From Pempheris klunzingeri (taxonomy: Eukaryota; Chordata; Actinopteri; Acropomatiformes; Pempheridae): DNA of 64,000 bases. The DNA lies in NCBI RefSeq assembly GCF_042242105.1, contig NC_092020.1, positions 16,398,788 through 16,462,787 of the forward strand. The letters run 5' to 3'. Below the pieces are notes generated by a model that saw only the letters and a list, made by a program, of their open reading frames with translations, was not told where the DNA came from and searched no databases. Below, one piece after another: positions 15,678-62,901 of this stretch (position 1 is the first letter of the stretch; each line of letters opens with the position of its first letter). Made by a program: the position numbers and the translations under genes.

Positions 15678-18125
15678 TCAAATGAGAGTGCCCGGTGCTG
15701 CCGTCCCAGCTGTCCCCTTGCGCCTGGCCTGTAGCGCGTCATCAACTGAAAGTGGGCCTATCCTGAACATGAGTTCTCCTCTCCATGAATAAATTAGCAC
15801 CACGGCCTATCAGCTGCATGGCCGGCAATAAACTGAGGCAACACGTCCACAAACGCATCAAGTAAAAAAGGCCTGTGCGTAATTACGCGCAGATACATTT
15901 TATCATATAGTGTCAATGAATTGAGTCTACTGCATTATGACAGAATGTAGATAACAAATTATTTAGTGAATTAGTCCTGGACCTATACACGTCCAAACGA
16001 AACCCAGAACATCCAACACGTTTCAAATCCCTCTGGGTTAAAAACCTGTTATTATGGGAACAGTCTCCAACCACGCTTCACGCGTAAATTCCAATTTATT
16101 TGTTAACATATTCACTTGCAAACGAGGTGCAAAGTATGGGAGACTTTCTCTTGAAGCAAGCCGGACCTTTCGTATTCCGTGTTCACACCTCAAGGTCGCA
16201 CTTCGCAGCTAATTCCGGTTACAAGGAAACTCCCAACAACCCCCTCTGTGACAAACAGCGGCCCTCAGCACATCAGTCACCGCTGTCCCCTGGAATTGCA
16301 GTGGATTTATTTTGCTGTGACCAACAAACTGCTGGATTAGAAATAAGAAATAAGAATGAATAAGAATTTTAAAAACTTGTTTGAACGTAGTCACCCTGCT
16401 TCAGTTTATTTATTGCCACTCGCTTGCCCCAATCCAATAGAAAAAAAATCCATTTTGGGCCAATAGGTTAGTTCAGCTGATGAAACAACAAACCCACTGA
16501 GGCTAAATCAGAAAATACCACACTTGTGTAAGAATAATTTCACAAAGCACCTTATACCCAGAGTCTGAGCTGTGTACTTGCGCTTCTGTTTTGATCATTA
16601 TAGTTGCATAACTTTAGATCACATTTCTTGGTGTTTTTCTGATTTATTGGGCAGGTGTCACAGGGCCTACTTAACAGAACGGACTAATTGGCTTGTCTAA
16701 AAGTCCGGCGCAAAGTCATAAATGTTGATGGATGCCTCTGAAGAATCTGTTTATTGAACACAAAATATTTATGAGACGGTCTAATCGAGCTGACAGTCCA
16801 CGGCCGGTCAGCTCTCTCATTTGTACACAATTCAGCTGTCAGTCAGCTGTCTGTTCAAAGAAGATCCAGTTAAGCATCGAGTGAGACACATATTTCCTGA
16901 CTTTCTGGTGGCTTCAACAGAAACGTCAGACTGCGGTGAAGTACCAAACTGTCACAATCACCCAATGAATAGAAAAAAATGTCTGTCAGAAAAAACATAA
17001 ACAAATGCATTTTCCTCTTAACTACACATTAGTATGACTTCATAATAGGTCATAAAGACCAAATGCTCAAGGATCCAAGTTAGTGAGGAGACATGTCAGG
17101 TCAAGAAGAATGAACTCAGTGAATCACTTTATCAGGAGTGTTTATAGTATATGACTTGATTTTTAAGACTAAATCCAGCAGCTACTTTACTTTTATGACT
17201 TTTCCCACTCAGTTGTCCTCCACTTTAGTCCAGGTTACATCACTACATTGTAGTATTATTGCACTGAGGTTGTTTTCTTCAGTCATTGTAGCTTAAAGTC
17301 TCCACAGTGCGCAGATTGATCATTCAGACTCACTGCTGCTCTCTTGTGGACATCTGCAAAACTGCAGCTGCTGTAATTAAACCGGTGATAGTTGAAATCT
17401 GTCCTATCACTCACAGGACTATTTACCTCGAGAGGGCAGCCTCCGCCAACTAATAAAACCTATCATGATGTGCACAGTGTTACTCATGATACACTAGATG
17501 ATAAATTAAAAGCAGCTGTTTTCCCGAGCTGATCATCTTAAGACGATATTTTCTTCAGCAGTTAATTTCTTAAACCCTGTCATTAGGAGAAACCTTAAAT
17601 AAATGATAGTTTATTTGGTGATTTTTTTAGGCACTTCTACTAATAACAAATAAAAATGAAAGGGAAACCACTTCAGCTGTTAGGGTGTGTTTCACTGACA
17701 TTATTATCAAAATGTGTGATGGACACTTTATGATCTCCAGCTTTTCTTGGCATATTTGTTGCTTCAAACTGGTTGATACTTTCTGTTCATATTTACCTCA
17801 CATGGTTCACCTCCTCATTTTGCCTTCCTGCTTTAGGCGTTTCCTGCAACAACTTTATGAGTAACATGATGGGGAAGTATGAGAAGAAAATATTTAATGC
17901 AGCTCTGCACTTGTAGCAATGACTTGTCATCAGGTGATAGTTATGTTTTGAGACTTTATAGGACTTTTAAATGGCTAACTGACTGTGTGAGACTGACATA
18001 TCACATCCATATGATGCAGCGCGTCCACAGCATTACGATTGCTGACACATTGGGTCACTCAGATTTAGAGCAGTTTCAGTCTGATGTCCAACAAGAACTG
18101 ACTCATTCAAACATACAGGATATAT
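15678..18125. other. Gene-free 5' flank of cdx4
   Basis: No exon is recognised. The only structure is the site cluster at 16640-16862. The open frames at 16100-16363 and 17879-18139 are unsupported. Confidence 0.55.
16640..16862 (-). promoter_or_regulatory. cdx4: Cluster of Cdx-type sites upstream of cdx4
   Basis: Four TTTAT[TG] sequences lie within 131 bp (16643-16648, 16717-16722 inverted, 16750-16755, 16768-16773), followed by repeated CAGCTG E-boxes and a TCF/LEF-like TTCAAAG (16854-16860). The cluster is about 1.2-1.4 kb upstream of the start. Cdx genes are known Wnt targets with cross- and autoregulation, so this is a candidate enhancer. Such short sites are frequent by chance in AT-rich DNA. 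Confidence 0.25.
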
Positions 18126-18514
18126 TGCATCAAACTTAACTTAAAGTAAAACAAAAGTAAAAGTACACATTACACAGAATGGCCTATTTCAGAATGATGT
18201 ACAGTATGTTATATTACTGGATGGATTCATGTGTTTATCACTTTAATGCTGCTGCTGGTGAAGGTGGAGCTGTCTTTTCTTGACCTATAATTCATAAATC
18301 ATTTATTGATTATGTTTCATATGTTTCATATGTTTCATATTATACATCTGAATCTGCAAAGTAACTAAAGTCATCAGATAAATGCAGTGGAGTAAAGGAT
18401 AAAGCAGTTTCCTCTGAACTGTTGTGGCGAAAAAGTATGAAATGTACAAATATCTCCAGACTCCAGATTAATTTCAGCACTTAAGTAAATGTACTTAATA
18501 ACTTTCCACCATTG
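18126..18514 (-). repeat. Dispersed fish repeat of the GTGGTGGAAAGTAACT family, copy 2
   Basis: It starts with AAAAGTAAAAGTACACATTAC, contains 'gaatctgcaaagtaact' and 'gcagtggagtaaag', and ends in CTTAAGTAAATGTACTTAATAACTTTCCACCATTG, the inverted left terminus of the family. A (TTTCATATG)n triplication lies inside at about 18316-18342. Confidence 0.6.
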
Positions 18515-18853
18515 GTGCTCAGAGTCACGTGTAAAATGTGAAGTTTTCCCTTTAAATTTTCCCTTTAACAATAAGACTGGTAACATGGTCACAGTGTCTC
18601 TATCATATTTTGATTTTAATTCACTGTTTAAGGTCTCCATTGTCAGGTTCACCTAAACTGTTCCCTGTAGATTAGATTCACTTGATTTCTCAAGAACTGG
18701 GTGATTAAATATTAATTTACAAAATCTCAGTCTTTTTTAACATCCATTGTGTGGTGCCTTTGGCTGAAGCACAGTAAATACCCTCCATGGACAAACTGCT
18801 CACTGTACCCACTAGATGGCGCAATTGAGTTAACTATGTTCAGTCTCCTGTCT

Positions 18854-18882
18854 ATATGTATGTATGTATGTATGTATGTATA
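18854..18882. repeat. (TATG)n microsatellite
   Basis: About seven TATG units; a short TAGATAGA run follows at about 18934-18950. Confidence 0.9.
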
Positions 18883-19392
18883 CAAAAGTCCTGTAAATAA
18901 ATGTATTAAGCATCTGAAGGCGAGCATTCTTATAGATAGTTAGATAGATAGAACAGAATCACATGATATACATGGTCATTTGTCTCAGGGTTGAATCATG
19001 TCTGCTATGTGTGAGGTAAACTCAGCAGATTTTTTTTCCTCCTCACAGTCTGTGAAGTAGCACAGATGTATGGCTCATCACACTAAACCTTATAGAGTGC
19101 TCTGCAAAGGACTGACAAGGTGACTGTGATAGTATCCAGGATGCTTTAAAGGGGAAACTGTGAACCCTGAAAAGGTGCAATCCAAACATTTTCTTACATC
19201 ATACTGCTCACCGTCATGGATTTTGCCCAGCTGCTTCTGCATTGTTAATGTTGAGATTTATTTTTCTTTTTTAATTGAGAACTTCTCGTTCATTTTGTCT
19301 GAAAAGCTGTAATTGAAAACCTGGGGATTGCTTTTGCATACAAACCACAATATGTGATAGTGAAGTCAAGTTCACTCATTAAACAAAGTATC

Positions 19393-20110
19393 TGTCAGGA
19401 CCATTGCTCCTGCCCCACCTATGTCTAGTGACAGCGTGTTCTGTTTCCATCTCTTTCTCTCTCTGGGCGTGGCGTGACTGTGGCTGAGTGTTGATTGGAG
19501 GAGTGGAGACTGCTGGGTGGGAGGTTGAGTCACCTTAATCATCCACCTCCTGCTATTTAAGACTGGTTCAGACATCCACTCATCGCCAGAATGTTGACTC
19601 TGCTACATACTCTCCGACCAGCCTCCTGCCACACTCCAGCCAAACCAGCTCCTCTGGCCTCCACACAGTCACCCTCCTGGATCAAGCTGGATCGTGGATT
19701 CCTCCACCTGCCCCGTCAGCTCCAGCCCTGGCTTCAACCCCTGCTCTGCCCTGCCTGTCCTGGTCCCTGACCTCAGAACCCGTGCTGGGCTCCGGTTGCC
19801 CAGACCAGCCCCTGAATCTTGGCAGCTAAGTGTTGTGGATTAATTTGTTAGCTGTCCGCTATTTGTTATTTTACATGCCTGCGCTCTGCCATTAATTCTT
19901 AGTTTGGTTCTCTTTTGGTTTCTGTGGACAACTGTTACTTTCAGGGCCATTAGTTTTAGTTTCTGAGGAGTGGCAGCCTCTGTATTTTGAATTCCCTCAC
20001 TAGCAACCCTTAAGGTTGTGTTTTTTCAATTCTGTAAATAAACCAGTTAGATCTCAAATTTGGGTCTGTGTCTTGTGTCTGCATTCTGGGTTCTCGGATT
20101 AGCCGTGACA
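19393..20110 (+). mobile_element. Solo LTR of a retroelement with 5-bp target duplication
   Basis: A 718-bp block runs from TGTCAGGACC to CCGTGACA, with the TG...CA ends and TGTCA/TGACA terminal inverted repeat typical of LTRs. It is flanked by a perfect 5-bp direct repeat GTATC (19388-19392 and 20111-20115). In + orientation it has a TATA-like TATTTAA (19554-19560) and an AATAAA (20037-20042) in the right order for an LTR, and it is more GC-rich than its surroundings. No gag, pol or env coding DNA lies on either side, so it is a solo LTR left by recombination between two LTRs. The Gypsy-like assignment is from the general look of fish LTRs and is unproven. Confidence 0.8.
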
Positions 20111-20115
20111 GTATC

Positions 20116-23100
20116 AAAAGTCATATCCTTCCCTGAGCCCAGCATAACGTTAATGTAACAGATCAGTGACAGTCAGTGGTGAAGCAGCCAAAGAATCCAG
20201 TTTGTTGCATAACTTCATTGATGTTGTTGAAGTGACCACAGTGTTTCTCTGCAGGAAGGAGAGAAGACCATCTGCTACTATTTTTAGAGCATGGTTGACA
20301 CACAGGCACCGATCCTTTGTTTGTCATCGGTAATGTAAAACATGTGTAAAGCAGGATACTGCGAACACAAGTCATGTTCAAGCATATTTGATTAATTAGT
20401 TCAATATACGACAGAAATCAGATGTTGGCAAGATTGTGAAAAATGTTTCCGTTTAGGAGCTGTTATTTTGTTTCTTCAGAGTGAGAGAACATTTTCTACA
20501 TCCTGGAGGCCGCTGCAGAAGAACACAGGTATTCTGGAAGGAAATAAATGAAAAGATTTATAAAGATTGATACATCTTTATTCATTATTATTATGAATCA
20601 TGTGAAGCCCAGAGATAAAGAAACTGAAACATTTACACAGAAAGTCCACTTCTCTTCTTATACAAAAACCATATAGGTGCAAGTAGACATTGATCTTTTT
20701 GATGTTGTTGTTTCTCATCTTTTAGGCAGTCTTGATCACAATGTCAGTGTATTAACATATGCTAATTAGCAATAGACCCAAACTACAGCTGAGCTTGGAC
20801 TGCCATCAGTTTTGCAGGTTTTTCATAAGCACACTGGAGGCACTAAACATTTTTCACTACATGAAAAGTCAGGGATTACATTTCATCCTGTGGGGAATCA
20901 GTGTGTATCCTAGCATGGATAAAGATGAAATCCAATGCAAAAGAACAGTGTGCAGACCTTAAAACATCTAAAAAGGACAAAAAAAAAATTCACACAGCAA
21001 ATATATGATTTCCAAGAATTTTCGTATTTGTTTCGTGTATGATGTGTGGTAACCAAAGCCACAAAATGCCACTGCAAATGTCTGAGTGCCAGCCACCGCA
21101 CATTCAAAAACTGCTTGTGTTCCTGATGTCCCACATTTGGACTCAAAGAGGGGATTTCAGTTCAGTGAAAGCAGCCACAGAGCAGCAGGGTGGCCAACAG
21201 AAGGCCGACAGCACCAGAACCAGACAGAAAGGGATTAATGCAAAAAACATGCATCTGAGCTCCAAAATAAGCCACCATGTTCACGTTAAGTATGCCACTG
21301 TGGAAGGTATTTTTCCCAGGCCCTCCTGGTGTATGAGCACTCTATACACCCCTTACCCCCACCAGAGAGGTAAACAATGGGGGCAAGAGGGTGAGCTGGT
21401 TTCACTGCACTTTTGCCCTTGAATGGGCATTGATGAATCTGAAGGCTCCTGGGGGTGCAGGGCTGGCATAGTTTTGCTGCGGTTCTCTGGAAACTATCTG
21501 AAGTCAGAGAATTCACCGTCAGATATATGTGGGTTCTGCATGCTGAACCATATGGAAGCAGGAGACGATCAGACGCTCTAGTCTTATCTGATACAAGTCT
21601 GCTTTCTGTTTGTCATCAGCAGACAAACAGGGAATGACAGCAGGGAACACATGCTATGAATAAAGTAAACATTGTGCAATATTTCTTTTTTTACTCCACT
21701 GGCATGCCAGCCTGTCAGATTTAGATTCAGGCCGACAATACAAGCTTTCTGATGTTTTAAGAGATCCAGTAAAAATGTTTGAATTTTCTTTCAATGTTCT
21801 TATTTGTTCACAGTCACAACACATGAGCTGCTCATCCAGAATAAAGTGCCACTTTTTAATTTCCTGAAGTGAACTTAAAGTTGTTGAATCATTTCCCAGA
21901 CATGACACAGGTGTCGTTAACAGGTGGAGGAGTCACCACGTGTTTCATAGGTTTGTTAGGATCAGAACAGTCAAGTAATGAGGATGCCGGTCCATCACTT
22001 GTTCAGACCTTTGGATGTGTTTCCATGAAATTCTCCACAAACATTCATGATCCTCAGATGATAAAACCCACTGACTTTGGTGGTCCTCTGACTTTTCCTG
22101 TAGCTTCACCACGAGGTTGAGTTTTGTGGTTTTGAGTAAGAATTCATAACATCTATTAGATGGATTTAAATTTAGTTCACACATTCAAACATGAAGAATT
22201 TTAGTAACTACTTTGTTCTATGACCAAATATAAGCAAAACTAATGACACTCTAAATCAAGATGGCAAACATAATAAAGATGAGAGTGTGGATGCAGGCAG
22301 AGAAAATGCAGAAAGTTGAGTATAACTCGTCACAAAGGTTTCCTGCTGAAACCAAACCAAACATTTTTTTCCTTGATTTAATGTTTTTTTTTTTATTTAT
22401 AAGTTTACCCACCATTCACCTTCATGGGTAGTTATCCATGGGAAAGAGTCAATTTTATTCTTAATGTACCCTACCTTTTATCGTTGTGTTTGACTTATCA
22501 TTTTAACCCAAATCATAATCCTTTTCCTAAAGCTACCAAGTAATTTGGTGCCTCAACCTAACCAAACTGCTACTGAAAACTGATGCTAATAATAAAAGAA
22601 TAATTCAATTTATAAGTCAACTGTGTCTATAAATAGAGAATTCTTTTTTGACTATTGGTCTCACGTGGTCCTATATCTAAACCATGCAGCCATCGTATCC
22701 ATCTCTGCCTGTGGAAATTATTCTAAATACTAAGGCCGGCCTGGGTGTAAATAGCCAAATGGCAGTTGTCTGGCTATTTGTACCTGTATCTGATATTCAT
22801 TTTTAGATAGCAGCTATGCTTCAGACACACATAGCTGCTACACATGACAATATATCTACCTGTAGCTGGTCTGATGTTTGCTTTTCGCCCTTTGAGCTAC
22901 AGTGGTGCTGAAGCCCATTATAGAAGCGTCTTTTTTATCTGTATGTGTTGTTGGCTCACTGTTTTATTTAGCTTGTTAAAGGTGGACTGAAGTTAGGTAT
23001 TTTAGGGGGACAGTATCCGGCTCATTGTTGTACATATTAGACGAGAGGCGGATGTAGCCTACCCACCATTCACCGTCTTGGGCAGGGGTCTGGGAAGAGC

Positions 23101-24094
23101 ATTATGTGGCCGTTCATACAGGGAAGGGGGAACCTTTGTGCTGTTTGGTCAATAGCCCCGAATCAGTGTATGACAGGATATCAAGCTGCACATATTCAGT
23201 TGGATCACGGATGTTTTTCTGGCGTAGATTCAGGGGTTCCCTGAATTAATTAACGCCTCTTTGTCAGGGGCTAATGTTGAGTTCTGCAGCTCTGTTTGCT
23301 TTGGGAGAAGCTGTGGAAGTGTTCAAGGAGGGGAGAGGTCATTTTAATAAATGCAATTGTTAAATCAGGGAAACAAAAACAGACTGTATGGTGGGTGTGG
23401 TAGTTAAAACAAACAGAAAATTTCTGATTATACCTAATGTCTCTGTAGTCTCTGATGCTGAAAGTTAGAAATGGCTGATCAGATCCTGAGGTTTCTCCCT
23501 TTTTTGCCTGTTAAAGTAGATTTTTTGTGTAATTTTTCTGTATACAGAGAGTCTAAGGACAGAATTTCAGATGTTCGACTTTAAACTTGTAGGATTGTTG
23601 CCAAAACACTTTACAATATTTTTCACATTCCATCTTGACTCATTTCCTGCTCATGACTGATCTGGTGACAGATTTATGCTCTCACATGTTTCATTAGTAA
23701 TACTTCTGATCACATCAATAATGAAGGCATTACGTCTTTTTTTGCTTCTTTGTTAAATGGTGTTTATTCCCCACCTGGTGACTAGCTATTTATTACACTG
23801 ACACAATTAAAGGATAAGTCCACATTTTTCTTAAGAAAACACTCAGGCTATTTGTGTGTATACTTCATCAGCATGAGTTAGAGTGGTTATTTTCCATTGT
23901 TATGCTCTTATTAGTTGAAACACTGTTCATATTAACTTTGAACCTCATATTAACTTCTGCCAAGCATTTGCTTAGAAACAGAATGTAAAGATTGATTGAA
24001 GACTGAATACATGCAAAAAACAAGCAGAGGTATGATTACGATTTTTTATGATTATGGTTGTAGCGCCATCTTTGACGTCAAGGAAAGTGGATTG
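20116..24094. other. Gene-free intergenic DNA between cdx4 and kdrl
   Basis: No exon with recognisable homology on either strand. A short near-repeat, ACCCACCATTCACC, occurs at about 22409 and 23061. An AATTAATTAA homeodomain-type motif lies within a GC-mixed stretch near 23250. The short frames here lack domains and splice context. Confidence 0.55.
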
Positions 24095-24350
24095 CAGTGG
24101 TGGAAAGTAACTGAGAACTTTATCTACTTTACTTAGGAAGTTAGTTTTGACATAGTTGTACTTGACTTGAGTGAATCCATTTCATGGTACTGTATACAGT
24201 TCAGAGAGAAGTATTGTTTACAGATTCAGATTATTAATACAAAATCTTATCTCAAACGAATTTTAGTCCTTTAGTTTTAATGAATTGTTAAATAACCTCT
24301 CTGCAGTGTTTTCACTCAGTGGCAGTGCTGCACCCGGCGTCTATATGGAA
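24095..24350 (+). repeat. Dispersed fish repeat of the GTGGTGGAAAGTAACT family, copy 3
   Basis: It opens with CAGTGGTGGAAAGTAACT at 24095, the typical left end, and continues with TACTT-rich sequence and 'acttgagtgaatccattt'. It decays before any clear right end. Confidence 0.6.
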
Positions 24351-27300
24351 AAATACTCATTGTAGGTGTAGATACTGAAACCTGTTTGTCACAACAAGAA
24401 AAAAAAGACAGTCAAGAATAACGTCTCCCTCCAACATCCTTCCCTTGTTTGTTTGTATCTCATTTTCTGGGAATAGTCCGAGGTTGTTGTTGTGTGTTAG
24501 GGTGTAATGTTGGGCGCTCACCTCACCGTAAACATACTAAATCCTGTGAGGACAAGCGGAGACAGTCAAGGGCCAAACCTGTCCTGTGGTCAGTGGTCCC
24601 TTGTGACACACCCAGTGTTAGTAAGCAGGGGCACTGCACCCCCATAGGAAGCCCTGTGTGTGGCGTCCACCGGTCGTGACTAGGATGATTAAGAGTTCCT
24701 TCCTTTCCTGCTGGAAGAGGGGGGGTGCAGCATTTCTCCCGGTGAACAGACAGGCTGCCGACACCTTGTCCTGGCAAGGAAGTGAGCCTAAATCCAAGGA
24801 GCAGCAGAGGGGCTGAACACTGATGGCTCTGTCCAGTCTAAACAGACCTTTTCATTAAGGGCTGGCAATTCAAATGGGAATAATCAAGGAGCATTTGATT
24901 CTGTGAATCAACTTGCTTAGAGTTAAGAATAGACTGAAGCCTCCGGTCATACTTGCTTGCGCCAGTGGTTCCCAACATGGGGGCTTGGACCCTCTGAGGG
25001 GTCATGAGAGCATTTGCAGGAAACCAAGTGAAAAGAAACATATTTCAGCAACTCAAATTCTTGTTATTTTCTTTTTTTTATGAACTATCTGATAATTGTA
25101 CAACTTCCTCTGAAAACTCAAAGCAAAAATCGTATAGGCTGCTGCTGCTAAAGCAACCTGTGATAACAGATTGTCAGTAGACTTCAACATGTTTTGCTTT
25201 CAAAGGTTACGAGTCACTGGTTTGTGCTAGTTTGCTGATTTCAAACATATCATCATCATCAGGTTTTCATATGGTGGTATATATGGTATTCTTATTTTCA
25301 GTTTTGTTTGCTTGCTGTAGAATATCAGAGAAATTATGTGCATTGGACTGTCTTCACTTGATTAAAGAACTCTCAGAACAAATAAGGGTTTTTGTCATAG
25401 GTATAGGACATAGTTTTACAGCAAAATCAATAAAAAGCACACAAAAAATAAGCAGAGCTCTGTGAGGCTTCTAGCTGAACTGTTGCACAGTATTTTCTGG
25501 TGGATTTTTTTTTTTATTAGATTAAACAAAATGGCTACAATGTGGTTTGTGTGGCTGTAATCTTATGTAATATAAACCACAGTATTGGAAAAAATAAGTA
25601 ATCCATTGAAGTTGTCCAAACATTTGGAAACCACAAATGCCAGCCACCACGGCGCTAGACGAAGCTGGGGGATTATAAAAGTCATTATCCACTGGGGACC
25701 ATGAATATCTGTATGTAAGTATTTCAAGCAATGAGTCGAGACCGCAAGTAATGTATAAATATATAGATCTTTATTCATTTATTTACTTCATATGCTCATG
25801 AACAGTGTTGGGGAACATTATTTTCATCAAAACTAACTTGTTACACTACATGAACAACAGAAAAAGCTAGAGGGGTGGTTTGATGGTCATTTCTCTTTGA
25901 ATTCAGGCTGAAACCTTTGAATGTTATTGTGAAAGCAGTAACTAAAATGATAGACCCAAGCTTGGTATTAAAGACAGAATTAAAAGAGGTGAACATACTC
26001 CGTTATGACGTTAGGCAAGAAATAATGCATACAACAAATACTGCAAATGTTAATTTCTGACTATTCACTAGAGTTAAGAGTTAAATAAAAATGCAAAATA
26101 AATCAGAAATCTTTGTAACATGTGACCCTCAACACTGTTTCATAATAATATACCTTTAGAATACAAAAATGATACTTGATATAAAATATCAGTGCATAAT
26201 CACTTCCTCCCCACACAAACCAAAACAAATTGGTCACAAACAAAACATTGCTTGGAAATACACAAGGGTTCAAAATATCCACTTTTTACTGTTGTTCACT
26301 CACTGACAAATACTGTTTCCTTTAGTGGTCAACAAGCACAAGCTACAGTTTCTACAAAGTTTTTGTACGAAAATACAAGTGTGAGCGAAGGTTTGGCCCA
26401 CAGTACGTTCAATTCACCTGCTATTACAAATAAAATACTGACAATGCTGTTAAAACAAGCAGATTTTACACGTGAACATATAATAGAATAGTGAACCAGA
26501 TAGGAGCGATGCTAACTTCATACACATGTAGAGTTTTTGAAGCCTGCCCTGCAAGCTTTATTACTCAGCACAAGACGAAGGGCAGACACACTCCTTCAGC
26601 TTTACTATAAGTGAATACAGCAGCACAAACAGCATATAAACCTGGAGTGAAATGTTGGGGCATTATCATGTTGATATCAGGAAGACTGAGCTGGAAAATC
26701 CTTTGGTTAACCTTTAAACATGAATCTAAATAAACAAACAGAGCTGGATTACTGAGTAACAGTGTTTACAATCTAAATAAATACACAATTTCTTTTACTA
26801 GTGCTTTTTGAATAAACGGTTCCTATGAAGTCTTACTCTAATCTCATATTTCTAACTCACTTTGTACACAAGAAAACAAACAAAACTGTTTTTCTTCTAA
26901 CATTCTTTTTACCAAACAAAAATAACACAGTTTCTTCAGTACTTCAACACAATACAGACTGGCGCAGGAGGAGGAATCTACATGTACAGTAACTCTTTGC
27001 GTAAATGCTTTCATGATCGAGCTGTAATGTTAAATCTGACGCCGTCTGGTCTTACTCCCAGCTCTACCCTGTTTCCTCCATTTTCCTTCATCAACCTGTG
27101 ATTTTCCATAACCCAGAGAGCTTAAAAAACGTCTGCCAGTAAATGACAGAAAACTCTCCTCCTCTGTCACTCTGGGCCAACCTGAGTTAGTTGAGCTGAT
27201 ATTTTTGTGGAACAAGAGCAGTGACCCTTCAAATAAGACACTTTGCATAATTAATAATCAATTTTAAATTGTTGTCCATCTGCTTTTTGCTTTGAGAAAA

Positions 27301-27492
27301 ACTGAACTTCAGCCAGGCTTCATATGAACAGATGTATCCACATTACGCCACTTTTCCCCCCACAAATTACTTTCCAGTTTTCACCTTTTGAATAAAACTG
27401 AAACAAATATAAATCTCAATATAAACTTGAAAAGCCTCTGCTATCCCCTCTGTTCTTTTTTGAACGTTATTCTTCATCATCGGAGGTTGTGA
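24351..27492. other. Intergenic DNA downstream of kdrl
   Basis: AT-rich and without recognisable exons. Several - strand AATAAA motifs occur (for example near 25769 and 26556), so longer alternative kdrl 3' UTRs ending here cannot be excluded. Confidence 0.5.
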
Positions 27493-27898
27493 TTTATTCA
27501 GATCTGTGGTAAAGTTGGAATCCTTGTAGCTTGTTTTCACAGTAGATGAAAGAAATACCTGAGCCTGTTATCACCTGTTTGATATAACACAGTCAATGTG
27601 GAACGGACAAAGCAGCATAAATGTCAGCCTTGCGCCTGAAACTGGAGAGAAATCAACAGTCTACAGGTTTCCTTTTGTTGCACAGCAGATGCCCTGGAAG
27701 ATGCAGAAGTTAAGGTCGAGAAGATCCATGATTCATTTCAGAGCGTCCTTTTCTAAACACTTTAAGAGGAATTCTTGTGTATTTTCCTCCCTTGCTTTTC
27801 TACAGGACAGTCAGGACAGAGATGAGTCAAAACAGAGGAGAACAAAGCAAAGGCCTTGAGGGCTGTTAGTCAGGTTCTCCAGGGGGCCGAGCAGGAGG
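27493..27898 (-). other. kdrl: Probable 3' UTR of kdrl with polyadenylation signal
   Basis: The first AATAAA on the - strand after the stop is at 27493-27498, giving a 3' UTR of about 400 nt. The overlapping + strand frame at 27596-27859 has no homology. Confidence 0.4.
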
Positions 27899-62432
<34,534 letters not shown>

Positions 62433-62893
62433 CTGGAACACACACATATACACAGAGCACTTAGAGAGCAGCAAACATGCACATTTACAGCATCTCGTTA
62501 ATGGTGTTTGTCACCCATGATCACACTAAACAACAGACTGGAAAACATTGCTGGAATCACTTCAGCGCTGTGCATGTGGGTTCACTTTGTGCTGATATGC
62601 TCCTGCGTCTTATGCAACTGGTCCTCTGTGAGAGCACTGGGGGTGTTTCCGGTGCTGGGGGGCAGGTTGTCGAATGAATAGTGGTCAGGGATGGGCAGAA
62701 AGAAAGAACGAGAGAAGGTGGAATAGAGGGAGCAAAGGGATGATATGGGGAGCAGTTGTGCCACTTTGACAAAAAGGTCAAAACAGTCCAATGCAGACCC
62801 TGATGAGATTCTTTGCTTGAGTTTCTTCTAAAGCAATCAACTACTTAACTTCCTTTAGTGGGTGCTCCCTTCCTCTCTTTTAGGAACAAGTAT
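62433..62893. other. kdrl intron 1, proximal part
   Basis: No exon with a signal-peptide-like reading and a phase-1 donor was found on the - strand here. The frame at 62557-62781 is proline/serine-rich low-complexity without a suitable donor. A CA run lies at about 62438-62452. Confidence 0.5.
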
Positions 62894-62901
62894 CTTTTCA
62901 T

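Noticed and set aside
27596..27859. + strand frame over the kdrl 3' UTR
   Set aside because: No homology; it overlaps the probable UTR of a well-supported gene.
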